From an uncultured bacterium (GTDB lineage: Bacteria; Bacillota_I; Bacilli_A; RF39; UBA660): DNA of 5,682 bases. The stretch lies in contig CAJMQX010000051.1 in the NCBI GenBank assembly GCA_905215635.1, forward strand, positions 1 through 5,682. Reading direction: 5' to 3'. The position numbers and the translations under genes were made by a program. Numbering within the stretch: position 1 is the stretch's first letter; each line of letters opens with the position of its first letter. This document shows, one piece after another, positions 1-5,682 of this stretch. The notes beneath the pieces are model-generated. The model saw nothing but the letters and a program-made list of their open reading frames with translations, had not been told where the DNA came from and did no database searches.

Positions 1-1059
1 CATAGTTTTTTCTTTTATCATATCATTATCACCATGATATGATTTAATATTTTCTTCTAAATATTTATATTTTTCTTTATTTTTCATGACATCTTCCATA
101 GCATACTTTATATCTTCATCATTGTTAGGGATAATAAGACCATATTTACCATCTAGAAGAATTTCTCTTGGTCCTACGACATCAGTAGTAATTATTTTAG
201 TATGTAAAAATAATGCTTCTTTTATGACAATGCCATAACCTTCCATATAACTTGATAAAACAAAATAATTGGCATTTTTAATATATGGATAAGGATTTTC
301 TTGTAATCCTAAGGTTTTAACGACATCAGATACTTGTTTTTCTTCAATTAGAGATTTTATTTTATCATAATTTGGACCATCTCCGACTAATTGAATTTGG
401 AATTTGTAACCTTTTTCTTTTAGATATACAGCAGCATTAACTAGACGATCTTGACGTTTTTGATCACGCATTTTAGCAACATTTACGAAAGTAAAGACCT
501 TATTTTTTACGGGGAAGGCAGTAGATTTTTTAATAATAGTATCCTCGTCAATAAAATTATAGATAACCTCTACTTTATTGGAATCTATTTGGTATTTGGA
601 GATGAATTTTTCTTTAGCTTCCTTTGAAACACAGATTACTTTATCTACGCTACTATAAGTGTTTCTTGCTTCTTTATCACTAATACCGATATTAAATTTA
701 GTAACATCGTTGTGTATCCAGGCGTATTTTTTTAGATTTTTCTTGATATCACTTACCCAAGTACCACAGCGACCTTCCATATATCCGAAAACATATCCAT
801 AGTCTTTTTTATTAGCAATTTTATTTATGACTAATTTTCTTATAAAGGGAATATATCTAAATAAGACATAAGTAAAGAGATTTTTCTTCATTTGATAGAC
901 ATTTACATTAGCAGGAATACTATTTAGTAAGATACCTTTTTTCTCTAGAAGATATAAATCTATTTCACACTTATCGTGTAAGTAATTTAGAGTATCTGAT
1001 AAGGCTTTTTCAGCACCACCCATTTCCATAGTATAACCAAATATAAGTAATTTTTTCAT
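1..1059 (-). CDS. GT4-family glycosyltransferase (GT-B fold), C-terminus cut by window edge
   Basis: My translation from the ATG at 1057-1059 gives 353 uninterrupted codons running off the left edge, so the stop is not seen. The N-terminal acceptor domain begins with a Rossmann-type strand (KKLLIFGY) and a GGAE motif at residues 14-17, typical of GT4 enzymes of the WabH/EpsF kind. A WIHND segment lies at 114-118 and VCVS-like VICVS at 141-145, before the interdomain region. The C-terminal donor-binding domain shows LVGDGP (224-229) and the GT4 EX7E pair E273/E281 in MEGYGIVIKEAL. At 353 residues it is near the usual 350-380, so only a short tail should be missing. The family transfers a sugar from a nucleotide-sugar to a lipid-linked acceptor at the cytoplasmic membrane face with retention of configuration. 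It starts 7 bases after the upstream GT2 stop and is last in the visible operon. Donor and linkage are unknown. The family is clear; the specific role is inferred from context. Confidence 0.9.
   Translation of the reverse strand, partial: MKKLLIFGYTMEMGGAEKALSDTLNYLHDKCEIDLYLLEKKGILLNSIPANVNVYQMKKNLFTYVLFRYIPFIRKLVINKIANKKDYGYVFGYMEGRCGTWVSDIKKNLKKYAWIHNDVTKFNIGISDKEARNTYSSVDKVICVSKEAKEKFISKYQIDSNKVEVIYNFIDEDTIIKKSTAFPVKNKVFTFVNVAKMRDQKRQDRLVNAAVYLKEKGYKFQIQLVGDGPNYDKIKSLIEEKQVSDVVKTLGLQENPYPYIKNANYFVLSSYMEGYGIVIKEALFLHTKIITTDVVGPREILLDGKYGLIIPNNDEDIKYAMEDVMKNKEKYKYLEENIKSYHGDNDMIKEKTM
17..43. repeat. Perfect 10-bp inverted repeat inside a coding region
   Basis: The arms ATCATATCAT (17-26) and ATGATATGAT (34-43) are exact reverse complements, separated by a 7-base loop. 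The repeat lies within the 3' part of the GT4 gene, where it encodes residues around SYHGDNDMI. On the mRNA strand the stem is followed by an A-rich run, not a U-run, so it is not an intrinsic terminator for this operon. The stem has only two G-C pairs per arm. It may be chance in AT-rich DNA. Confidence 0.6.
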
Positions 1060-1064
1060 GAGTT

Positions 1065-1071
1065 ACCTACT
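1065..1071 (-). promoter_or_regulatory. Ribosome binding site of the last GT4 gene, overlapping the upstream stop codon
   Basis: On the minus strand AGTAGGT sits 5 bases before the ATG at 1057-1059 and differs by one base from the consensus AGGAGGT. The TAG stop of the upstream GT2 gene (1067-1069) lies inside it. A ribosome ending the upstream gene therefore sits on this site, which favours coupled re-initiation. It supports the chosen start. Confidence 0.6.
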
Positions 1072-1927
1072 TTCTTATCTTGCTAACAAACAAAACTGGT
1101 AAATATAATATAATTATTAATATTTTGGCCGGATGCTCTTTTAATATTTCATTAAATTTTACTTTGCCATAAATACTAAATAAGATATAACCATATACGT
1201 TATATATAGTTTTTTCCATTAGATACAATTCCTTAAAATATAGTCTATTACTAAGAGGATTTCTTTTTACTAGATTAAAATAATTACTGGAATATCCACC
1301 TTCTAAATATTCTTTGTATGAAGCAACTTTATTTAGGCAGAGAAAGTTATATTTTTTAGATATACGATTAAAGATTAGAGCTTCAGGAACGAATTTTTCT
1401 CCTTTAATGAGTGGAAAATAATATTCTTTAGCAACGTTTGTTTTTAAGATAATTAGTTTATCACCAGTAACTTTAAATTTGTGATATAAATCAAAATAAT
1501 TAGTTTCTAGGTTATCTTTGGGAAAATCAGTACCAATAATTTTGGCTTTATTATTTATATACCCTTGTAAGTAGACAATGCCAGCGATATTAGGATTATC
1601 TTTAATCTTAGTAAAGTCGTCCTTAATTTCTTTTAAGATATTATCTTTTAAGATATCATCGGAATCAATACATAAGAATATGTCTCCTTTAGCATTAGAT
1701 AGTCCAACATTATATGCAGATTGTTTACCACCATTTTCTTTATAAATATAGTTTATTTTAATCTTGGCTTCTTTTTTTAATTTAGTAATATATTCTTTAG
1801 TATCATCACTAGAGCCATCATCGATGATGAGCCATTCAAAGATATCTTTTTCTTGATTTAATAAAGAAGAATACAAGATGCTTAATTCTTTTTTTCTATT
1901 ATAACTTGGAGTAAAAACAGTAATCAT
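1067..1927 (-). CDS. GT2-family glycosyltransferase (capsule/exopolysaccharide type)
   Basis: A complete 286-residue protein with a GT-A domain at the N-terminus. FTPSYNR opens the fold at 5-11. The nucleotide-binding IIDDGSSD lies at 34-41, the NGGKQSA loop at 65-71, and the metal-binding DXD is D88-S89-D90 in CIDSDD. The second half carries GEKFVPEA (176-183) and EYLEGGYS (206-213), a pattern I recognise from GT2 enzymes in Gram-positive polysaccharide loci. A hydrophobic stretch at about 269-281, flanked by K268 and K283/R285/K286, could dip into the membrane as a monotopic anchor; it is too short for a confident full span. The family inverts configuration while moving a sugar from a nucleotide-sugar to a lipid-linked acceptor in the cytoplasm. 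The ATG directly abuts the TAA of the upstream gene, with an AAGGGG site 10 bases before it. Donor sugar unknown. Confidence 0.92.
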   Translation of the reverse strand: MITVFTPSYNRKKELSILYSSLLNQEKDIFEWLIIDDGSSDDTKEYITKLKKEAKIKINYIYKENGGKQSAYNVGLSNAKGDIFLCIDSDDILKDNILKEIKDDFTKIKDNPNIAGIVYLQGYINNKAKIIGTDFPKDNLETNYFDLYHKFKVTGDKLIILKTNVAKEYYFPLIKGEKFVPEALIFNRISKKYNFLCLNKVASYKEYLEGGYSSNYFNLVKRNPLSNRLYFKELYLMEKTIYNVYGYILFSIYGKVKFNEILKEHPAKILIIILYLPVLFVSKIRK

Positions 1928-2869
1928 TTAATCACGTCCCCTTAATGATATAATATATCTTTTTAAATTTAATTTTAGATATATCTTTTTTAATTTTCTT
2001 TTTAGATTATTACCATAAATGTCATCAATAATATGATCCTTTTTGATAGCACTAACATATTTATCTAAATCTTTGTTATTTAATCCTCTGCATTTACATA
2101 TAGTACAAGATGCAGAATAGTTAAGTAACATTTTACCAATTTTGTCTTTTTTTATTTTTTCACGATTATTAAGGTGGTGCTGGTAAAAATCCTTGGTTTT
2201 TTTTATGGTTTTTTCATAGCTTGCGCTATTCATGATACTATTTTCTCTTTGAACGTAATAATAACCAATAAAATTTAAGATATGAAGTGATTTAGCTAGA
2301 GACAAGGCAATAAGTGTTGTGCCAAAATCTTCATGAATCATTCCTTTTGGGAAAGTTATTTTATTTTTCATGAAGAAAGAATGATTATAGGCATATAGCC
2401 ATACTGGTTCAACATAGTAGTTATTGACTATTTCAGAAATGTTTTTGTATAAGTCATCATTATGTTCTTCACTAATATGACCTTTTCTTAAGATAGTGCC
2501 ATCATCTAAGACGGTAGCAGCGGAATATCTGATAATATCATAATGCTTTTTAGTTATTACAGATGATAGTTTTTTGAGGAGTGATTCATCAATAAAATCA
2601 TCACTATCAACAAAAATTAAATAATCCCCTGTAGCGTAATGAACACCATAATTTCTTGCATCTGACAAGCCACCATTTTTCTTTAAGTAACTTTTAAATC
2701 TTTTATCTGATTTAGTATATTTATCAATTATTTCTTGACTTTTGTCAGGAGAACCATCATTTACTACAATTACTTCAAAGTTTTTATATGTTTGCTTTTG
2801 GATACTTAAAAGGCATCTATCAATATAATCATAGACATTATATACGGGAACAATTATACTAAATTTCAT
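1928..2869 (-). CDS. GT2-family glycosyltransferase (EpsJ/CpsJ-like)
   Basis: A complete 313-residue protein that follows the textbook layout of GT2 enzymes in capsule and exopolysaccharide clusters. It opens with FSIIVPVYNV (3-12). VVNDGSPD at 35-42 binds the nucleotide, NGGLSDARN (65-73) is the classic loop, and FVDSDD (86-91) holds the DXD metal site D88/D90. HED at 179-181 is placed like the catalytic-base acidic pair of the family, and YYYVQRENSIM (203-213) matches the usual segment after it. The tail (about 280-313) is lysine/arginine rich and may rest on acidic membrane lipids. Its expected role is inverting transfer of one sugar to a growing lipid-linked oligosaccharide inside the cell. 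It has the strongest ribosome binding site of the window, AGGAGGT, 4 bases ahead of the ATG. It ends with TAA immediately before the next ATG. It differs enough from the neighbouring GT2 (1067-1927) that a recent tandem duplication is unlikely. Substrate not assignable. Confidence 0.94.
   Translation of the reverse strand: MKFSIIVPVYNVYDYIDRCLLSIQKQTYKNFEVIVVNDGSPDKSQEIIDKYTKSDKRFKSYLKKNGGLSDARNYGVHYATGDYLIFVDSDDFIDESLLKKLSSVITKKHYDIIRYSAATVLDDGTILRKGHISEEHNDDLYKNISEIVNNYYVEPVWLYAYNHSFFMKNKITFPKGMIHEDFGTTLIALSLAKSLHILNFIGYYYVQRENSIMNSASYEKTIKKTKDFYQHHLNNREKIKKDKIGKMLLNYSASCTICKCRGLNNKDLDKYVSAIKKDHIIDDIYGNNLKRKLKKIYLKLNLKRYIISLRGRD
1938..1943 (-). promoter_or_regulatory. Ribosome binding site for the GT2 gene at 1067-1927
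   Basis: AAGGGG on the minus strand, 10 bases before the ATG at 1925-1927. It lies inside the last codons of the upstream GT2 gene. The downstream ATG directly follows the upstream TAA with no gap, so coupled translation is likely. Confidence 0.55.
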
Positions 2870-2873
2870 ATAT

Positions 2874-2880
2874 ACCTCCT
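2874..2880 (-). promoter_or_regulatory. Consensus ribosome binding site AGGAGGT for the GT2 gene at 1928-2869
   Basis: AGGAGGT on the minus strand is a full match to the Shine-Dalgarno consensus and ends 4 bases before the ATG at 2867-2869, a slightly tight spacing. Its first two bases belong to the TAG stop of the upstream HtrL-family gene (2879-2881). It fixes the start of the downstream gene and is good evidence for Bacillota-like translation signals. Confidence 0.8.
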
Positions 2881-3820
2881 AATCTAAATAATCTTTTAAA
2901 AATATTTTTTTAATTCTTTTTAAATACATGCTATTTCTTTTATTAACACGATATTTATATAATAATTTATCTTTAATACTTAATGGTTTAGAAATATTCT
3001 CTTTAACTCTCATATGACTAGCTCCGTATTTCTTAAATGATAAGAGCCAATCATTAACTTCATAATTAAATATTTCTTTATTGCTACGATAAGCCATTAG
3101 TAATAGTATTTGATCATCATCCATAAATCCTACATCTAGTAAAGAATTTATGGCTCTGATAATTAGATTATAGAATTCAGGCATTTTGCTAACTGGGACA
3201 ATATATGGGGAACCAGTAGCATATACTTCACCACTTTGGATTATAGAGAATATTGGCTTATTTTTATCTTTTTGAATAGTTGATAAATATATTTTATCTT
3301 CGAAAGGATACTTCCATAAAAAGTCAAAGTCTTCTTTGCAAGGATAAGTTACTCCACCATGGTTGAAGCCAAAATCTAACCAAGCCATGAAGTCATTTTT
3401 GACATAGCCTTTATTTACAGCGTCCATCATACACCATGTTTTAAGGAGCATAATATAACAGTAATCAGCTTTACTTTCTGGATTGTTTGCAATGTAGCGA
3501 TAATTACTAAAATATAATTCATCTTTTTCAATGGCTTTCATTCTTTGATATATATCTGGTAAGAGACAATAGATATCATCAATAATAATTACTTTTGTTT
3601 TTTCTTTTAGGCCAAAACTATCTCTTATCTCATATATAATGTCAGCAAATTCTTTTTGCGTATATATGACTAAATCATTTTTAATACGAGCCCAAAATTT
3701 AAAGTATTCAATATATTTATCATTACCTCTTATATATTCTTTTTTATAATTGCCTCTTCCTATATCAAAATAAGCACTGATAATAGTTAGTGGTTTATCT
3801 TCAATATTCTTTTTTTTCAT
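2879..3820 (-). CDS. HtrL/YibB (WlaTC-like) family protein, putative glycosyltransferase
   Basis: A complete 313-residue protein that I recognise as the HtrL_YibB family, named after E. coli YibB/HtrL from the LPS-core region and related to WlaTC of Campylobacter LOS loci. The domain runs from about residue 11 to 275. Family signatures in order are ISAYFDIGRGN (14-24), YFKFWARIKNDLVIYT (39-54), NNPESKADY (112-120), LKTWCMMDA (126-134), AWLDFGFNHGG (146-156) and GFMDDDQILLLMAYR (231-245). The WLDFG aspartate D149 and the D234-D236 cluster are the best candidates for metal or nucleotide binding; this is inference. There are no membrane segments. The basic tail (about 285-313) may touch the membrane. 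Family members sit in glycan loci and are called glycosyltransferases mostly by context, and the reaction is not well established. It overlaps the upstream GT4 gene by 20 bases and has an A8 run directly after its ATG. Family assignment is firm, enzymatic role moderately so. Confidence 0.9.
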   Translation of the reverse strand: MKKKNIEDKPLTIISAYFDIGRGNYKKEYIRGNDKYIEYFKFWARIKNDLVIYTQKEFADIIYEIRDSFGLKEKTKVIIIDDIYCLLPDIYQRMKAIEKDELYFSNYRYIANNPESKADYCYIMLLKTWCMMDAVNKGYVKNDFMAWLDFGFNHGGVTYPCKEDFDFLWKYPFEDKIYLSTIQKDKNKPIFSIIQSGEVYATGSPYIVPVSKMPEFYNLIIRAINSLLDVGFMDDDQILLLMAYRSNKEIFNYEVNDWLLSFKKYGASHMRVKENISKPLSIKDKLLYKYRVNKRNSMYLKRIKKIFLKDYLD

Positions 3821-4979
3821 TATTCATATCCTCTCTTATTAATTTAACTAATTCTTGGTAATAAGTAGCACTGGAATATTTTAGGGCTTCTTGATAGTTA
3901 TACTTGCCAATGTTTTCTAGTTTATCTTTCTCTTGGTATAATTTTAGGATAGCTTTGGATAAATCATCAATAATTTTACTTTTTTGATTACTTACTATTA
4001 TAGATTTATCACTTACGTATTCTAAGATGCCACCAGAACCTGTGGTAATAATAGGAAGTTTGGAAATCATGGCCTCAATGCATACTAAACCGGCTGCTTC
4101 TTCCCATATAGAGGGAATAACCATAATTTTAGATAATTGATAGTATTTATATAATTCATGAGTATTAATATATCCAGTAAATATTATATTATCATTTGCT
4201 TCTTTGTATAAGGCATCAACGTAATTATCAGTTTCTCCATAATAAAAGTTTTTAGAACCAATGATTAATAATTTCATATGATTATTATTAACTTTATTAA
4301 AGGCTTTAATTAATTCTAAGACACCCTTTTCTTTAATTAGTCTTCCACAATAGATAATAACAAAATCATCTTTTTTAATATTATATTTATTCCTTATTTC
4401 ATTTAATTCTTTGGAAGAAGCTACTTTTTTAAAGTCATCTAAATTAATACAGTTCTTAAGAAGATAATAATTTTTTATGCTGGAACTATTTTTAAACTTA
4501 TTTATAACATAATTAGAAACTCCAACTACTTTAGAGAAAGTATTATCAATAATCTCATTGGATGTACCCGTATGATGAAGATGAAGAATCATTTTATTTT
4601 TATCAAAATATTTTAAGAAAGTATTAAAACTATTATAGTGACCGCCTTCAGCAAAGATATAATCATAATTGTGTTTTTTAATTTTTCTAAGGACCATATG
4701 ATTGTAAGTGTTTTTATCTTTTTTAAATATTTTATTTTCTAATTTATAAATAATACTAAAGAATATATATAATGGGGTCTTTTTGATATAGATAAATTTA
4801 GTATTTTGATATTTTTTACTTTCTTGATAAGCTAATTTATTATAGATAGAGACGACAGTAATATCTAGGGAATTATTTTTTCCTTGTTCTTTTAAAACAT
4901 TGGTAATAATTGTTTCTATAGCACCGCCTAAAACATTAGGCACTGGTAAGAGATTAGGGGTAATAAAGCATATCTTCAT
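3801..4979 (-). CDS. GT4-family glycosyltransferase (GT-B fold)
   Basis: A complete 392-residue protein with both Rossmann-like domains. The acceptor domain starts with KICFITPNLLPVP and a LGGAIET motif at 17-23, a GGA(I/x)E-type loop common in GT4 enzymes. HLHHTGTS (133-140) and VVGVSNYV (151-158) follow. The donor domain shows YCGRLIKEKGV (210-220), LLIIG (237-241), FTGYI (267-271) and the EX7E pair E294/E302 in EEAAGLVCIEAM. TTGSGGILEYV (312-322) then resembles the usual nucleotide-sugar-binding loop. A hydrophobic patch (69-79, followed by lysines) may aid membrane contact. Expected action is retaining transfer of a sugar from a nucleotide-sugar to a lipid-linked acceptor. The start overlaps the upstream GT2 stop as TAATG, with AAAGGA 8 bases ahead. 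The 3' end overlaps the HtrL gene by 20 bases and contains an A8 run. Donor sugar unknown. Confidence 0.94.
   Translation of the reverse strand: MKICFITPNLLPVPNVLGGAIETIITNVLKEQGKNNSLDITVVSIYNKLAYQESKKYQNTKFIYIKKTPLYIFFSIIYKLENKIFKKDKNTYNHMVLRKIKKHNYDYIFAEGGHYNSFNTFLKYFDKNKMILHLHHTGTSNEIIDNTFSKVVGVSNYVINKFKNSSSIKNYYLLKNCINLDDFKKVASSKELNEIRNKYNIKKDDFVIIYCGRLIKEKGVLELIKAFNKVNNNHMKLLIIGSKNFYYGETDNYVDALYKEANDNIIFTGYINTHELYKYYQLSKIMVIPSIWEEAAGLVCIEAMISKLPIITTGSGGILEYVSDKSIIVSNQKSKIIDDLSKAILKLYQEKDKLENIGKYNYQEALKYSSATYYQELVKLIREDMNNEKKEY
3810..3817 (-). repeat. A8 homopolymer (T8 on the plus strand) in the GT4/HtrL gene overlap
   Basis: Eight A residues on the coding strand directly follow the ATG of the HtrL-family gene and also encode the EKK near the end of the GT4 gene. 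In the HtrL frame the run reads AAA AAA AAG, which contains the slippery heptamer A_AAA_AAG. Loss of one A would join the GT4 frame to the HtrL frame without a stop. Whether the length varies is unknown. Confidence 0.7.
3829..3836 (-). promoter_or_regulatory. Ribosome binding site for the HtrL-family gene
   Basis: AGAGAGGA on the minus strand, 8 bases before the ATG at 3818-3820, inside the last codons of the GT4 gene. An ATG between the two (3825-3827) is in the GT4 frame and reaches its stop within nine codons, so the ATG at 3818-3820 is the proper start. Confidence 0.65.
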
Positions 4980-5682
4980 TATTTTTGTCCTTTCAATTTA
5001 CGTAGTTTTTTTCTAAATACAAAGTATATTTTTAATATATTTAGATGATTATTTTCAAGACACTTTAAAATTATTTTTCTTTGTTTATTAATTACTTTAT
5101 AGTTACAACTGGTTAAAATATTTTTCATGTTACTATCTTTTGAAAGTTTAGTGCATAAGCTAATAGTGTCATTTTCAGCTAAATAATCTTTAAAGACAAA
5201 ATCACTAATAGCGATGGCATTAGCGGTGTTTAATCTTTTTAAGTTATCTGGATTATCTAGATTATTTTCTTTTAAAATATTTGAGATATAAATATTGACG
5301 CTGATTACATTAAAGATATTTCTTTCATAATTTTTTTTATTATTTGTAGCACCTTCAAGATTAAATACGATATTATACATTGGCTTATCTAATATATAAA
5401 TACTGTTACATTTAAGAAGCAGTTCTAAATATAATATAACATCTTCCATCATGTGAATATCTATACAAAACAGATTAGTTTTAAGAAGAACTTCTCTTTT
5501 TACCATTAAAAGATATACAAAGCACGGTAATGATCCATCTAATACTTTTTTTATAATTATATCTTTTATTTCTTCTTTTTTAAATAATTTATTAGCAATT
5601 CCTTCTAATGAACCATAATCTATTTTTTTATTATTTTGATAATGGACTTTATAATTGCTTCTTACTAGGTCTGTTTTTTTAT
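4979..5682 (-). CDS. GT2-family glycosyltransferase, C-terminal part (N-terminus beyond the right edge)
   Basis: The minus-strand frame is open from the right edge to the TAA at 4979-4981, giving 233 residues. Counting from the first full codon (5678-5680), TDLVRSNY at 3-10 matches the (A)DLVxxNY segment that follows the DXD domain in many GT2 enzymes. GSLPCFVYLLMVKREVL spans 49-65, and MMEDVILYLELL (77-88) carries the E79-D80 acidic pair usual near the catalytic base. LDKPMYNI is the typical strand after it. The missing N-terminus, about 100 residues, should hold the nucleotide-binding site and DXD. The Met encoded at 5504-5506 lies mid-domain, has no convincing ribosome binding site, and is not the start. 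The C-terminus is basic (RKKLRKLKGQK). The protein should add a sugar to the lipid-linked glycan in the cytoplasm. It is the first visible gene of the operon, and its stop overlaps the next start. Confidence 0.85.
   Translation of the reverse strand, partial: KKTDLVRSNYKVHYQNNKKIDYGSLEGIANKLFKKEEIKDIIIKKVLDGSLPCFVYLLMVKREVLLKTNLFCIDIHMMEDVILYLELLLKCNSIYILDKPMYNIVFNLEGATNNKKNYERNIFNVISVNIYISNILKENNLDNPDNLKRLNTANAIAISDFVFKDYLAENDTISLCTKLSKDSNMKNILTSCNYKVINKQRKIILKCLENNHLNILKIYFVFRKKLRKLKGQK
4988..4993 (-). promoter_or_regulatory. Ribosome binding site for the GT4 gene at 3801-4979
   Basis: AAAGGA on the minus strand, about 8 bases before the ATG at 4977-4979, within the last codons of the upstream GT2 gene. 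The stop and start share one base (TAATG), the classic arrangement for translational coupling. Confidence 0.65.

Noticed and set aside
1..60. Intrinsic terminator on the plus strand at the inverted repeat
   Set aside because: No plus-strand gene ends here, the stem is AT-rich and no clean T-run follows; it lies within a minus-strand gene.
2090..2107. CxxCxC (C255, C258, C260) in the GT2 at 1928-2869 as a metal site
   Set aside because: There is no fourth ligand pattern nearby and the family has no known zinc site there; probably chance cysteines in a helical tail.
2197..2204. A8 run inside the GT2 gene at 1928-2869 as a frameshift switch
   Set aside because: It lies deep in one gene, and a shift would simply truncate it, with no fusion partner. 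It looks like ordinary lysine codons (TIKKT) in AT-rich DNA.
3801..3803. Mycoplasma-type code (TGA as tryptophan)
   Set aside because: The tryptophans checked use TGG, the reading frames contain no internal TGA, and TGA ends the GT4 gene at the expected length. Reading it as Trp would add only two residues, so this stop alone is weak evidence.
3825..3827. Alternative ATG upstream of the HtrL-family start
   Set aside because: It is in the frame of the GT4 gene and reaches the TGA at 3801-3803 after nine codons; the HtrL domain needs the ATG at 3818-3820.
5331..5338. A8 run inside the partial GT2 gene
   Set aside because: It encodes NNKKN within a normal reading frame and has no special position; it fits base composition.
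5504..5506. ATG as start of a small protein ending at 4979
   Set aside because: The frame is open upstream to the edge and encodes recognisable GT2 sequence there; no convincing ribosome binding site precedes this ATG.
1..5682. Plus-strand genes, CRISPR arrays, tRNA genes or insertion sequences
   Set aside because: I saw no plus-strand frame with protein-like content, no regularly spaced repeats, no cloverleaf and no transposase motifs. The whole window is accounted for by minus-strand genes.

Overview
The window is an AT-rich stretch (roughly 25-30% G+C by eye). It is filled end to end by six genes that all read on the minus strand, packed as one operon-like block. Every gene is, or very probably is, a glycosyltransferase. 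Clear AGGAGG-type ribosome binding sites, TGG for tryptophan, TGA used as a stop, and heavy A/T codon bias suggest a low-G+C Gram-positive-type bacterium (Bacillota, for example an AT-rich gut Bacilli or Clostridia lineage). The exact taxon cannot be read from this sequence.

In transcription order (right to left): (1) the C-terminal two thirds of a GT2 (GT-A fold) glycosyltransferase, cut by the right edge; (2) a complete GT4 (GT-B fold) glycosyltransferase at 3801-4979; (3) a complete HtrL/YibB (WlaTC-like) protein at 2879-3820, a putative glycosyltransferase; (4) a GT2 at 1928-2869; (5) a second, different GT2 at 1067-1927; (6) a GT4 cut near its C-terminus by the left edge. Gaps run from a 20-bp overlap to 8 bp. 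Most genes carry their ribosome binding site inside the end of the gene before, so translational coupling is likely. No promoter, terminator, RNA gene, mobile element or CRISPR array is visible, and no non-coding stretch exceeds 10 bases.

Together the genes look like the sugar-adding section of a surface polysaccharide locus (capsule, exopolysaccharide or cell-wall glycan). Each enzyme would add one sugar in turn to a lipid-linked oligosaccharide on the inner face of the membrane. The initiating phosphoglycosyltransferase, flippase, polymerase and nucleotide-sugar genes are not in the window and would be expected outside it. Donor sugars and linkages cannot be assigned from sequence alone.

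The points most worth a second look are an A8 tract at the GT4/HtrL junction, where loss of one A would fuse the two enzymes in frame; the HtrL/YibB family member itself, whose chemistry is poorly known; a perfect 10-bp inverted repeat inside the last gene; and a truncated-looking 175-residue frame at the right end that is really the tail of a longer gene. No wholly new system is evident.
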